In this document: piece by piece, positions 17,172-25,462 of the stretch
How positions within the stretch are numbered: the first letter of the stretch is position 1
Layout of the letters: the number at the start of each line of letters is the position of its first letter
NCBI GenBank assembly: GCA_002838205.1
Contig: CP017950.1
Span: forward strand, 874,858 to 938,857
Origin: Tenericutes bacterium MZ-XQ
GTDB lineage: Bacteria; Bacillota_I; Bacilli_A; Acholeplasmatales; Acholeplasmataceae
Direction: 5' to 3'
DNA length: 64,000 nucleotides
Notes under the pieces: generated by a model
Database searches by the model: none
The model's input: the letters and a program-made list of their open reading frames with translations, nothing else
What the model was told of the DNA's origin: nothing
Translations under genes and position numbers: made by a program

Positions 17172-18578
17172 TCAACGTATCCTAAATTGACCCTTTCCTT
17201 TACCTTTTCCCTTTTTCTGTTTCTGATTTTGAAAAGCTTGAGTAGGATTTTTTGATAAGCTTTCTAGTTGTCTTTCATCCATATGCATCATTTTTTTCAT
17301 CATCTTCTTTTGTGCATCTAATGCTTGTCTTAAACGGTTAAGTTCGGCAACACTCATGCCTGCACCTTTAGCAATTCTTTCTCTACGTCTTGAACTTTGA
17401 TCGATTAAAGTTGGATCTTTACGTTCTTTTTCAGTCATGGAAGTAATTAATACACCCATTTTTTCGAATTGTTTATCATCTATGTTAGAAGCTGCATCTT
17501 TGATTTTACCCATGCCTGGCATAAACCCTAAGATTTTACTCATTGAACCCATACGCTTAATCATTTTGAATTGTTTTAACAAGTCATTATAGTTAAATGT
17601 ATCACTCATGAGTTTTTCCATCATGTTTTTAGCTTCATCTTCATCAATTGCATCTGTTGCTTTTTCGATTAATGTTAAGACATCACCCATACCAAGAATT
17701 CTTTGAGCCATACGTTCTGGGTGAAAGACTTCAAATGCATCCATTTTCTCACCTGTTGATGAGAACTTAATAGGAATACCTGATACCTCTTTAATAGATA
17801 ATGCAGCACCACCTCGTGTGTCACCATCCATTTTGGTTAATATTGCACCTGTAGCATTTAACTGATCATGAAAACTTTTAGCAACATTTGCTGCATCTTG
17901 ACCGGTCATTGCATCTACTGTAAGTAGTATTTCATTAGGATTTGCGATTTTCTTTACATCAAGTAACTCTTGCATCATATTCTCATCGATATGCAAACGT
18001 CCTGCTGTATCGATAATCACAACATCAAATTTATGTTCTTTAGCATATTGAAGGCCATTTTTTACAATGGTTCTTGCATCAATTAAGCCTTCTTCATAAA
18101 CTTCAATATCAATTTGTTTACCAATCGTTACTAACTGATCAATAGCAGCTGGACGATAAACGTCTGCAGCAATAAACAAGACCTTTTTCTTCTCAGCCTT
18201 TCTTATATAAACACCAAGTTTTCCAATTGCTGTTGTTTTACCAGTCCCTTGAAGACCAATCGTCATAATCGTTGTAATACCGTTGATATTATATCTAATA
18301 CCTTCAGCTTCATCACCCATGACGCGTTTTAGCTCATCATGAACAATTTTAACAACTTGCTGACCTGGATTTAGCCCTTTTAAGATTTTTTCACCAACAG
18401 CTTGTTCTTTGACGTGATTAATAAATTGTTTAACAACTTTAAAATTAACATCTGCTTCAAGAAGAGATAACCTTACTTCGCGCATCATCTCATCGATATC
18501 TTTTTCTGTTAAAAAACCTCGACCAGTGATTCTGCGCATTGCCATTTGTAATCTCGAAGATAATGAATTTTCTGCCAT
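17172..18578 (-). CDS. ffh: Signal recognition particle GTPase Ffh
   Basis: At 468 residues this is SRP54, which binds signal peptides and SRP RNA and delivers ribosomes to FtsY. The N and G domains carry GLQGTGKTT, DTAGRLH and TKMDGDTRGG, and the C-terminal M domain is methionine-rich (KKMMKKMMHM) with a basic glycine-lysine tail. The ATG overlaps the stop of ylxM by one base (TAATG). No SRP RNA gene was found in the window. A weak hairpin AGGAT/ATCCT with a T run overlaps the stop codon. Confidence 0.96.
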   Translation of the reverse strand: MAENSLSSRLQMAMRRITGRGFLTEKDIDEMMREVRLSLLEADVNFKVVKQFINHVKEQAVGEKILKGLNPGQQVVKIVHDELKRVMGDEAEGIRYNINGITTIMTIGLQGTGKTTAIGKLGVYIRKAEKKKVLFIAADVYRPAAIDQLVTIGKQIDIEVYEEGLIDARTIVKNGLQYAKEHKFDVVIIDTAGRLHIDENMMQELLDVKKIANPNEILLTVDAMTGQDAANVAKSFHDQLNATGAILTKMDGDTRGGAALSIKEVSGIPIKFSSTGEKMDAFEVFHPERMAQRILGMGDVLTLIEKATDAIDEDEAKNMMEKLMSDTFNYNDLLKQFKMIKRMGSMSKILGFMPGMGKIKDAASNIDDKQFEKMGVLITSMTEKERKDPTLIDQSSRRRERIAKGAGMSVAELNRLRQALDAQKKMMKKMMHMDERQLESLSKNPTQAFQNQKQKKGKGKGKGQFRIR

Positions 18579-18892
18579 TACTCATCCAACTTTCTAAGCT
18601 CATCGATCAACTGTTTATACGTTTCACATGTCAGTTGATCCATGATATCTAATCTTTTTTGTTTCTTTTCTAATAGTTTAAGCTTTTCTTCATAAGAAAA
18701 AAGATGTTGTTCTACTTTTTTGAGTTGATCAAAAATAGCATTTCTACTCACATGAAGAAGTTCTGAAATTTCTTGAAGTGAATAATCTTCTTGATAATAA
18801 TACTTAAAGTATTCTACTTGTTTATCAGTAAGCAATGCTTGATAAAGATCAAATAATTCATTGAGTTGTTCTTTTTTCTCTAGTGTTTCCAT
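18578..18892 (-). CDS. ylxM: YlxM-type helix-turn-helix protein
   Basis: This 104-residue protein has a sigma-factor-like helix-turn-helix (YSLQEISELLHVSRNAIFDQ, about residues 35-55) followed by a coiled coil. YlxM/p13 proteins are encoded with ffh in Firmicutes and are thought to modulate SRP components. It is 9 nt downstream of ftsY and overlaps ffh by one base, so the three genes form an SRP operon. Confidence 0.88.
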   Translation of the reverse strand: METLEKKEQLNELFDLYQALLTDKQVEYFKYYYQEDYSLQEISELLHVSRNAIFDQLKKVEQHLFSYEEKLKLLEKKQKRLDIMDQLTCETYKQLIDELRKLDE

Positions 18893-18901
18893 AAATACCT
18901 C

Positions 18902-19858
18902 TTAGAAGAAATCTTCAAATAAACCATAGATATATTGTTCAATATCAAAATAGACTAAATCATCTATTTTTTCACCTAATCCTACGTATTTAATCGGCAA
19001 ATCATATAAGTGTCTAATTGCTAAAACGATACCGCCTTTTGCTGTACCATCTAGTTTTGTTAAGATAATCCCAGACACATCGGTTGCTTCTTTAAAAACT
19101 TCAGCTTGACGCATACCATTTTGACCTGTTGTTGCATCAATTACTAAAAGTGTTTCTTGTGGTGCATTAGGTAAAGTCTTTTGAATGACTCTTTTCATCT
19201 TTTCTAGTTCTTTCATCAAGTTGACTTTTGTTTGTAATCGTCCTGCTGTATCACACAAAATAATATCGTATTTCTCCTTTTTAGCAAGTTCAATCGCATC
19301 ATAAATCACACTGGATGGATCACTACCTTCGCCTTTAGAAAATACAAATGTGCCACTTCTTTGACCCCAAATCTTAAGTTGTTCGATAGCACCAGCTCTA
19401 AATGTGTCACCAGCAACCATCATCACTTTTTTACCTTCATTTTGAAGTTGTTTAGCCAGTTTACCGATAGTTGTTGTTTTACCTACACCATTAACACCTA
19501 CAAAAAGATAAACATTAAGTTCACCTTCATCATAGTTTAATTCTGTGTTTAAGAGTTCGCCTTTAAGATAAATTTCAAACATCTTATCAACGATCATTTC
19601 TGCAAGATCATTAGGATCTGTGATGTGCTTGTTTTCAACATCAGCTCTTAATGATTCAATAAAATAAACTACTGTATCAACACCAATATCAGCTTGAATA
19701 AAAATATCTTCAAGTGCATCAAAAAGGTCATCGTTAATGACTTTAGATTCACTTAATATTTGTTTTAGATCTCCAAGGTTTTCTTTTGTTTTATGTAACC
19801 CCAGAGCATATTTATCATTTTTTTGTTTTTTTCCAAATAACTTTTTAAATAATCCCAT
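18902..19858 (-). CDS. ftsY: SRP receptor GTPase FtsY
   Basis: This 318-residue protein is a compact FtsY without a long acidic A domain. G motifs are GVNGVGKTTTIGKLA (about residue 118), DTAGRLQT and TKLDGTAKGG, with a short lysine-rich N-terminus (LFKKLFGKKQKND) likely to contact the membrane. GAGAGG lies 5 nt before the ATG, and an extended -10 (TGGTATAAT, 19893-19885) is upstream. It is first in the ftsY-ylxM-ffh operon. Confidence 0.95.
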   Translation of the reverse strand: MGLFKKLFGKKQKNDKYALGLHKTKENLGDLKQILSESKVINDDLFDALEDIFIQADIGVDTVVYFIESLRADVENKHITDPNDLAEMIVDKMFEIYLKGELLNTELNYDEGELNVYLFVGVNGVGKTTTIGKLAKQLQNEGKKVMMVAGDTFRAGAIEQLKIWGQRSGTFVFSKGEGSDPSSVIYDAIELAKKEKYDIILCDTAGRLQTKVNLMKELEKMKRVIQKTLPNAPQETLLVIDATTGQNGMRQAEVFKEATDVSGIILTKLDGTAKGGIVLAIRHLYDLPIKYVGLGEKIDDLVYFDIEQYIYGLFEDFF

Positions 19859-19884
19859 GTTAACCTCTCATATAATCCTAAGAT

Positions 19885-19893
19885 ATTATACCA
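19885..19893 (-). promoter_or_regulatory. Extended -10 promoter of ftsY-ylxM-ffh
   Basis: TGGTATAAT on the minus strand lies 26 nt before the ftsY start. The same extended -10 occurs before phoH (60509-60501) and the pilus operon (35900-35892). Confidence 0.65.
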
Positions 19894-19896
19894 TAA

Positions 19897-19927
19897 GAAA
19901 AAGAAAACCGAAAGTTATTCTTTCGGT
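19897..19927 (-). terminator. Terminator of tpx
   Basis: On the minus strand the arms ACCGAAAG and CTTTCGGT surround a 5-nt loop and are followed by TTTCTTTTTC. Confidence 0.85.
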
Positions 19928-20415
19928 AAGTTTTTAACAAAGCTAAGCAGTTCATCAAAGTTTAGATGTTGGCTCATTTCATCAACATATTCAAGATAAA
20001 TGATCTTACGATTTTGGTCTAAAACGAAGACACTTCTCGCCTGTAATCTAAGTTCTTTGATATAAGTTCCATACTTGTTTGCAAAATCAAGTTCGATGTA
20101 ATCACTTAATGTAATCACATTTTCTAAACCTGCATTTCCACACCATCTTGCTTGTGCAAAAGGTAAATCATTAGAAATAGTAAGCACTGTCAAATCATCA
20201 ATTTCAGATAATTCTTGATTCACTGTTCTTGTTTGTCTGTCACATACAGTTGTATCTAGTGACGGTACGACATTTAAAATCACGTACTTTGATTTAAAAT
20301 CTGCTAAATTCACATATTCATTTTTATGGTTTAAAGCTTTGAAATCCGGAGCAACATCTCCAACTTTTTTTGTATCACCGATAAGTGTTACAGGTTTGCC
20401 TTTAAATGTTTTCAT
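19915..20415 (-). CDS. tpx: Thiol peroxidase
   Basis: This 166-residue atypical 2-Cys peroxiredoxin reduces hydroperoxides using thioredoxin. The peroxidatic Cys58 is in LDTTVCDRQ and the resolving Cys92 is in RWCGN, matching Tpx spacing. The ATG at 20415 is preferred over GTG at 20424 because AAGGA lies 10 nt upstream of the ATG. It has its own -10 (TATAAT, 20452-20447) downstream of a strong terminator, so it appears monocistronic. Confidence 0.94.
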   Translation of the reverse strand: MKTFKGKPVTLIGDTKKVGDVAPDFKALNHKNEYVNLADFKSKYVILNVVPSLDTTVCDRQTRTVNQELSEIDDLTVLTISNDLPFAQARWCGNAGLENVITLSDYIELDFANKYGTYIKELRLQARSVFVLDQNRKIIYLEYVDEMSQHLNFDELLSFVKNLPKE

Positions 20416-20475
20416 ATGAGACACTTCCTTCTAAAGTCTTAACAATATTATAACATATATTTTTATGGTTTTCAT

Positions 20476-20508
20476 AAAAAGCGGCCTCCTGAAAAAGTTC
20501 AGAAGACC
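20476..20508 (-). terminator. Strong terminator upstream of tpx
   Basis: On the minus strand the arms GGTCTTCTGAA and TTCAGGAGGCC form 11 pairs (two G-U) and are followed by GCTTTTT. Confidence 0.85.
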
Positions 20509-20577
20509 TATTAAGGGGATTTTGTGTATTTTCATACACTAAATAGGGGATAAGTAACATCCATTTTTTTGGATGCA
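20476..20577 (-). ncRNA. Candidate small RNA between topA and tpx
   Basis: On the minus strand a promoter TTTACA-17 nt-TAATAT (20611-20606 and 20588-20583) is followed about 100 nt later by a terminator with an 11-bp stem (20508-20483) and a T run (20480-20476). Between them are hairpins CATCC/GGATG and GTGTAT-GAAA-ATACAC and two unpaired segments with TATCCCC and AATCCCC. No open frame with a ribosome site fits. C-rich loops are a feature of Firmicutes sRNAs that bind Shine-Dalgarno sequences. I do not recognise a known RNA family. A tpx leader with attenuation is the alternative, but tpx has its own -10 afterwards. Confidence 0.6.
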
Positions 20578-20582
20578 TAGAT

Positions 20583-20611
20583 ATATTATCACTTTTTAAT
20601 GTGTTTGTAAA
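20583..20611 (-). promoter_or_regulatory. Promoter of the topA-tpx intergenic RNA
   Basis: TTTACA, a 17-nt spacer and TATAAT-like TAATAT on the minus strand, just beyond the topA stop codon. Confidence 0.65.
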
Positions 20612-20620
20612 GCCTATCGA

Positions 20621-22435
20621 TTATTTTGCGTTGTTATCTTGTTGTTTGTCGTCATTTTTAATGTATCTACACTTTGGAAAACCGCTGCAGGCAATAAACT
20701 CACCATATCTAGATTTTCTTACCACCAATGGCTTACCACATTTTGGACACAGCTCATCAGTCATCTTAGGTTCAATTTTTTTCATATGCTTTTGAGCATG
20801 TTCAACCATTGGAATGAAACTGTGATAAAACTTAGATACAATCTCAACACCAGATTCTTTAGCTTCAGCAATCTCATCTAATTTCTTTTCCATTTTTGAT
20901 GTGTATTCAACATTTATGATTTTATGGAAAAATTCATCTAATTCCTTTGCAGTTAGTTTACCTTGATCTGTAGGTACAAATCGTTTATGTTCCATATGAA
21001 CATATGCTCTATGCTTTAGTGTTTGAATAATCGATGCATATGTTGATGGTCGACCAATACCGAGTGATTCCATTTCCTTAATCAGTGTTGCTTCTGAATA
21101 CCTTGCTGGAGGTGTTGTGACTTTCTCAATAGAGATAACTTTTTTTGCGTTCACTTCTTGATTCAGTTCTAATTTAGGTAAGAGTTTATCTTTATTTTTT
21201 TGTTCTTCAAAAACTCTTGTGTGACCATCAAAGACTAAGATAGAACCATCTAAATGGTAAATATTGCCATTTGAGTCTAAAGTAATCTTTGTACTTTCGA
21301 ATACTGCATCACTCATGAGTGATGCTACTGCTCTTTCATAGATTCTTCTATATAACTTAGCTTCATCTTTATCAAGATATGCTTCCATCATTTCTGGTGT
21401 TCGATGTACTGATGTAGGTCTGATGGCTTCATGTGCATCTTGTGCATTTTCTTTCGTTGATGTTTTATAATGTCCTAAGTATTTTTTACCGTAATGTGAT
21501 TCAATGTGTTGATTAGCTTCATCAATAAATGGTTGAGCTAATCTGTTTGAATCTGTACGCATATAAGTAATTAACCCTACAAGTTCACCATCAATATCAA
21601 TACCTTCATAAAGTTTTTGAGCAACCATCATTGTTCTACTTGCACTCATGTATAAGTTATTGATTGCATCTTGTTGTAATGTTGATGTAATAAATGCTGG
21701 TTTAGATTTTCTTTTTGAAGTTTTTGTTTTTATATCTGTAACTTTAAATGGATTTGTAGATGTTTCTACAATTTGATCTGCTTCTTCTTTAGATAATCTT
21801 TTTTTACCAGGGATATGATAAGATGCCTTAAAATGTGGGAAATCAGCTTCTATTTCATAGTAAGTTTCAGGAATAAAAGCATCAATTTCCTTTTCTAAAT
21901 CAACAATAAGTTTTAAAGCAACGCTTTGTACACGTCCTGCAGATTTAGATTTGATCTTTGATTGTAGTAATTTTGATAGCTTAAAGCCGATAATACGATC
22001 TAATATACGTCTTGCTTCTTGAGAGTTCACTAAGTCTTGATCAATTTTTCTTGGATGATTTAAAGCTTCAGTAATTGCTTGCTTCGTAATTTCTCTAAAG
22101 ACAATACGGTTGTTTTCATTTGGATCTAAATCAAGAATTTGAGCAAGATGCCAACCAATGGCTTCTCCTTCTCGATCCTGGTCGGTTGCAATTAAAACTT
22201 CACGACCCTTAGCTTTAGATTTTAGTTCTTTTACTAATGTGTTTTTACCTGGAATAACTTTATAGCTTGGCTGAAAATCATTTTCGATATCAATGCCTAA
22301 TCCATCTTTCCCAGAAGTTGCTAAATCTCTCACATGTCCTTTTGAAGATAAAACAAGCACGTCATTTCCTACATAACTTGCAATTGTTTTTGATTTTGAT
22401 GGAGATTCCACAATGATTAATCTTTTTTGACTCAT
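20621..22435 (-). CDS. topA: DNA topoisomerase I
   Basis: This 604-residue type IA topoisomerase relaxes negative supercoils. The TOPRIM domain (IVESPSKSKTI, ATDQDREGE) leads into the cleavage domain with catalytic Tyr291 in GLITYMRTDSNR. Only one C-terminal zinc ribbon (CPKCGKP...CSGFPKC) is present, so the protein is shorter than the Bacillus enzyme of about 690 residues. It is driven by a near-consensus promoter and appears to be a single-gene unit. Confidence 0.96.
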   Translation of the reverse strand: MSQKRLIIVESPSKSKTIASYVGNDVLVLSSKGHVRDLATSGKDGLGIDIENDFQPSYKVIPGKNTLVKELKSKAKGREVLIATDQDREGEAIGWHLAQILDLDPNENNRIVFREITKQAITEALNHPRKIDQDLVNSQEARRILDRIIGFKLSKLLQSKIKSKSAGRVQSVALKLIVDLEKEIDAFIPETYYEIEADFPHFKASYHIPGKKRLSKEEADQIVETSTNPFKVTDIKTKTSKRKSKPAFITSTLQQDAINNLYMSASRTMMVAQKLYEGIDIDGELVGLITYMRTDSNRLAQPFIDEANQHIESHYGKKYLGHYKTSTKENAQDAHEAIRPTSVHRTPEMMEAYLDKDEAKLYRRIYERAVASLMSDAVFESTKITLDSNGNIYHLDGSILVFDGHTRVFEEQKNKDKLLPKLELNQEVNAKKVISIEKVTTPPARYSEATLIKEMESLGIGRPSTYASIIQTLKHRAYVHMEHKRFVPTDQGKLTAKELDEFFHKIINVEYTSKMEKKLDEIAEAKESGVEIVSKFYHSFIPMVEHAQKHMKKIEPKMTDELCPKCGKPLVVRKSRYGEFIACSGFPKCRYIKNDDKQQDNNAK

Positions 22436-22459
22436 ATATACACTTCCGTTTCCATATCT

Positions 22460-22487
22460 ATTATAGTAAGTAAATTTTTAATGTCAA
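22460..22487 (-). promoter_or_regulatory. Sigma-A promoter of topA
   Basis: On the minus strand TTGACA (22487-22482) and TATAAT (22465-22460) are separated by 16 nt. Confidence 0.85.
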
Positions 22488-22577
22488 GCGAAAAGAGTAT
22501 GCTTTTTTTTATATATATTTATATAATATATATCTTTTTTCATTTTATTTTAGCATTTATCAAGCAAAATTACTTGA

Positions 22578-22611
22578 AAAGAAAAAAGACGAATACTACT
22601 GTTCATCTTTT
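22578..22611 (-). terminator. Terminator of the lepB-rbgA-rnhB-NUDIX run
   Basis: On the minus strand AAAAGATGAA pairs with TTCGTCTTTT (one G-U) across an 8-nt loop, followed by TTC and more T. Confidence 0.75.
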
Positions 22612-23108
22612 AAGTGTTTGAGCATCATGAGTTCTCTTTTTACCCATGGGATCTGTTTGGTATCTTTATTTAATAATAAACTATTTTGTTTGATGGCATC
22701 TTCTAAAGTCATATACTTAACTTTATAATCATATGTGATTTCATATGCACTAAGAGATTGATTACCCATATGATCTTCAACTTCACATGTATAGTATTTT
22801 GATTCCATATAGAAGATCTCATTATCCTTAAATGTTGATTTTCTTTTTTCAATGATCATCCCATACGGTTTCACACGATCCTTAATAATACTTAGTCCTG
22901 TTTCTTCTAAAACTTCTCTATATAATGTATCTATGTCTGACTCGTTTTTTTCTTGACCGCCGCCAGGAAATTTTATATCCTTATATAGAAGGCTTTGAAT
23001 CAAGATATATTCATCTTCTTTTTTAATGATTGCTCTAACAGCAGTTCTTTTAAATATTAGATCGGTATCATTATAGTTTTTATCATCCAAAAAGTGTATG
23101 ATCTTCAT
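22596..23108 (-). CDS. NUDIX hydrolase
   Basis: This 170-residue protein has a complete Nudix box, GGGQEKNESD...REVLEETGLS (about residues 48-71), which binds the metal and hydrolyses a nucleoside diphosphate linked to another moiety. The substrate is unknown; a MutT-like or ADP-sugar role is possible. It overlaps the 3' end of rnhB by 26 nt and has only a weak ribosome site, so coupling to rnhB translation is likely. Confidence 0.88.
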   Translation of the reverse strand: MKIIHFLDDKNYNDTDLIFKRTAVRAIIKKEDEYILIQSLLYKDIKFPGGGQEKNESDIDTLYREVLEETGLSIIKDRVKPYGMIIEKRKSTFKDNEIFYMESKYYTCEVEDHMGNQSLSAYEITYDYKVKYMTLEDAIKQNSLLLNKDTKQIPWVKRELMMLKHLKDEQ

Positions 23109-23736
23109 ACTTTTTTCTCATTTCTTCTTTGATCATTGTTTTGATAGGTTCATATGATTTTCTATGGATTGGTGTATATCCATATTTTTTTATGAGTTCG
23201 ATATGCTCTTTTGTGCCATACCCTTTATGCTGTTTAAAATTATATTTAGGGAATATTTTATCCATTTCAATCATGTACTGATCTCTTGTGGTTTTTGCAA
23301 TAATAGATGCTGCAGCAATACTTATGGATTTTTGGTCGCCCTTTATGATGGATTCACTAGGAATATCTATTTCCATTGGCATTGCATCAATAAGTAAGAA
23401 TTCAGGTTTTATTTTTAATTGCTTTATTGCAGAATACATAGCTTCTCTTGCTGCTCTATAAATGTTAATACGATCAATTTCATCAACAGATGCAATGCCT
23501 ATACCTATGGCAAGTGCATGCGCTTTGATCTCTTCAAGTGCTTTTTCTCTTTGTTTCTCGGTTAATTTTTTGGAGTCATCAACGAGTTTTAGTTTCGCTC
23601 CTTTTTTTAAAATAACTGCAGCAGCAACCACTGGTCCTGCTAAAGGTCCTCTGCCTGCTTCATCAATACCAGCAATATATTTAACACCTTTATCATATAA
23701 AGCGTCTTCGTAATGATATAAATTATATTCTGTCAA
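23083..23736 (-). CDS. rnhB: Ribonuclease HII
   Basis: This 217-residue enzyme removes ribonucleotides from DNA. The catalytic GIDEAGRGPLAGPVV is near residues 23-37, with a further Asp in LLIDAMP. The start is TTG at 23736, with GGGAGG 8 nt upstream. It overlaps rbgA by 14 nt, the same neighbour as in B. subtilis (rbgA-rnhB). Confidence 0.95.
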   Translation of the reverse strand: MTEYNLYHYEDALYDKGVKYIAGIDEAGRGPLAGPVVAAAVILKKGAKLKLVDDSKKLTEKQREKALEEIKAHALAIGIGIASVDEIDRINIYRAAREAMYSAIKQLKIKPEFLLIDAMPMEIDIPSESIIKGDQKSISIAAASIIAKTTRDQYMIEMDKIFPKYNFKQHKGYGTKEHIELIKKYGYTPIHRKSYEPIKTMIKEEMRKKYEDHTLFG

Positions 23737-24586
23737 ATGATAATCCTCCCAGCTGCTTATTTCTAATATCAGTTAAGATGGTATGATAGACTCTATCATA
23801 ATCGATTTCACTACCTTTTAAAAGCGCTCCTCTCTTACTTCCGATATGATCTAACATTTCCACATAATCATACATATCAAGAGGAATTTCGTATCTTTCT
23901 AGTAAGCGTTTAGGATAATGTGCTTTTAAAAAATCCATTGCATAATGACACACATCATCAATAGGAATGATATCATCCTTGATTGCTCCAGTAATCGCTA
24001 AATGATACCCTACTTTTTTATCTTCAAACTTAGGCCATAGTACACCCGGTGTATCTAACAGTTCAAAATTATCACCTAATTTTATCCATTGTTGTGCTTT
24101 AGTAACACCTGGTTTATTACCAGTCTTTGTTGCCTTTTTTTGTGATAGTGCATTAATAAGGGTTGATTTACCTACATTTGGTATACCTAATATCATCGTT
24201 CTTATCGGTCTTGGTTTAAGGCCTTTTGCTTTTTCACGATCTAATTTTTCTTTTAACACTAGTTTGGCCCGATCATATATTTTTTTTGTATTGATTTGTG
24301 ATTGAGCATCAATTTTTATACCTTCGTAACCTAAAGATTGATAATAACTCATGTGTTTATTTAGAATAGTTGAATCTGCCAAATCCATTTTATTAAACAA
24401 TAATAGAATGGGTTTGTTTTTCACTGTTTTTAAAATTTCAGGATTCATGGATGATATAGGCAGTCTTGCATCTAACAAAATCATAACCATATCCATCAGT
24501 TTAAGCTTTTCTTTGATTTCTCGAAAAGACTTAAACATATGTCCTGGATACCACTGGATTTGTTTTTCTGTTAATTTTTTATCCAT
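23723..24586 (-). CDS. rbgA: Ribosome biogenesis GTPase RbgA
   Basis: This 287-residue circularly permuted GTPase (YlqF) acts in late 50S assembly. The motif order is G4 FNKMD, then G1 GIPNVGKST, then G3 DTPGVLWP, and the N-terminus has the typical WYPGHM. AGGAGG precedes the ATG. It overlaps lepB by 8 nt and rnhB by 14 nt. Confidence 0.95.
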   Translation of the reverse strand: MDKKLTEKQIQWYPGHMFKSFREIKEKLKLMDMVMILLDARLPISSMNPEILKTVKNKPILLLFNKMDLADSTILNKHMSYYQSLGYEGIKIDAQSQINTKKIYDRAKLVLKEKLDREKAKGLKPRPIRTMILGIPNVGKSTLINALSQKKATKTGNKPGVTKAQQWIKLGDNFELLDTPGVLWPKFEDKKVGYHLAITGAIKDDIIPIDDVCHYAMDFLKAHYPKRLLERYEIPLDMYDYVEMLDHIGSKRGALLKGSEIDYDRVYHTILTDIRNKQLGGLSFDRI

Positions 24587-25448
24587 GTGAAATACCTCCT
24601 AAAGGCGACAACTTATAAATCGCTTTACCAATCATATCCTCTTTGTGGATTGCACCAATGTTTCTACTGTCATATGAAAAAGATTCGTTATCGCCGAATG
24701 CAAAATATTGGTTTTCTCTTAACTTGTTATCTTGGTCTAGATAAGATAGCATTTTTAATCGACCTGCGTTATCTACTTCATAGATTTGAAAATATTGGTT
24801 TTGATAAACTACACCATTAATCAATATATGATAGGTTTCAGTTTGATCAATTTCTTCAAATGTGACTGTATCACCAGGAACTGCTACGACACGCTTAACA
24901 AAATAAACTTGATCTTGGTCATCATATTCACTTGATGTATTCACTTGTCTACCTGATGTATCTAAATATCTATCAGTAATATGGACAATGACAACATCAT
25001 TTCTTTCTGGCATATAATTAAAGTGATACATCAAAACACGTTCACCATCAACGAGTGTTGATTCCATGGATTTTCCTTCTACATTTGTTGGTAATAAGAA
25101 GTACATAAATACCATAAGAATGAGCATCATCGAGATGCTTAAAAACGAAATCCAATCAAGGATTTCGTATTTATGTTTTTTCATAAATGATTCTATTTCA
25201 ATATCTTTTTCTTCTAATGTCTCGTCATCAACATCTATGATTGGCTCAACCACTTCAAATTCTTTTTTGAAATGAAAATGATATATGCTAAATCCAATAG
25301 ATATGAGTGCAATAACTGATGATACCCAATAGATTGATGTTGTCCATCTAATGTTTAATCTACTTACATCTAAAGCATAAAGCAATATATTGAAGATGAT
25401 TAAAATAACTGCGATGAATAAACTGATATATGCTCTTTTTAATGTCAT
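24579..25448 (-). CDS. lepB: Signal peptidase I with extended membrane region
   Basis: This 289-residue membrane protease removes signal peptides. The catalytic serine is Ser127 in EGKSMESTL and the general base is Lys185 in YFVKRVVAVPGD; FGDNESFSYDSR is the C-terminal family motif. Three hydrophobic segments precede the serine (about residues 6-28, 37-56 and 99-119), unlike the single anchor of Bacillus SipS. The region between the second and third is acidic. ATG at 25448 follows AAAGGTG; the GTG at 25457 has no separate ribosome site. It lies 14 nt after the FtsK-type gene. Confidence 0.92.
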   Translation of the reverse strand: MTLKRAYISLFIAVILIIFNILLYALDVSRLNIRWTTSIYWVSSVIALISIGFSIYHFHFKKEFEVVEPIIDVDDETLEEKDIEIESFMKKHKYEILDWISFLSISMMLILMVFMYFLLPTNVEGKSMESTLVDGERVLMYHFNYMPERNDVVIVHITDRYLDTSGRQVNTSSEYDDQDQVYFVKRVVAVPGDTVTFEEIDQTETYHILINGVVYQNQYFQIYEVDNAGRLKMLSYLDQDNKLRENQYFAFGDNESFSYDSRNIGAIHKEDMIGKAIYKLSPLGGISHG

Positions 25449-25462
25449 AGATTTCACCTTTT

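Noticed and set aside
20476-20577. SRP RNA or 6S RNA at the topA-tpx gap
   Set aside because: The SRP domain IV loop (GGAA with the AGCA bulge) is absent, and the fold is several short hairpins instead of the long 6S duplex.
22500-22555. AT-rich imperfect palindrome between topA and the NUDIX gene
   Set aside because: Simple AT repeats fold easily; nothing beyond composition supports a function.
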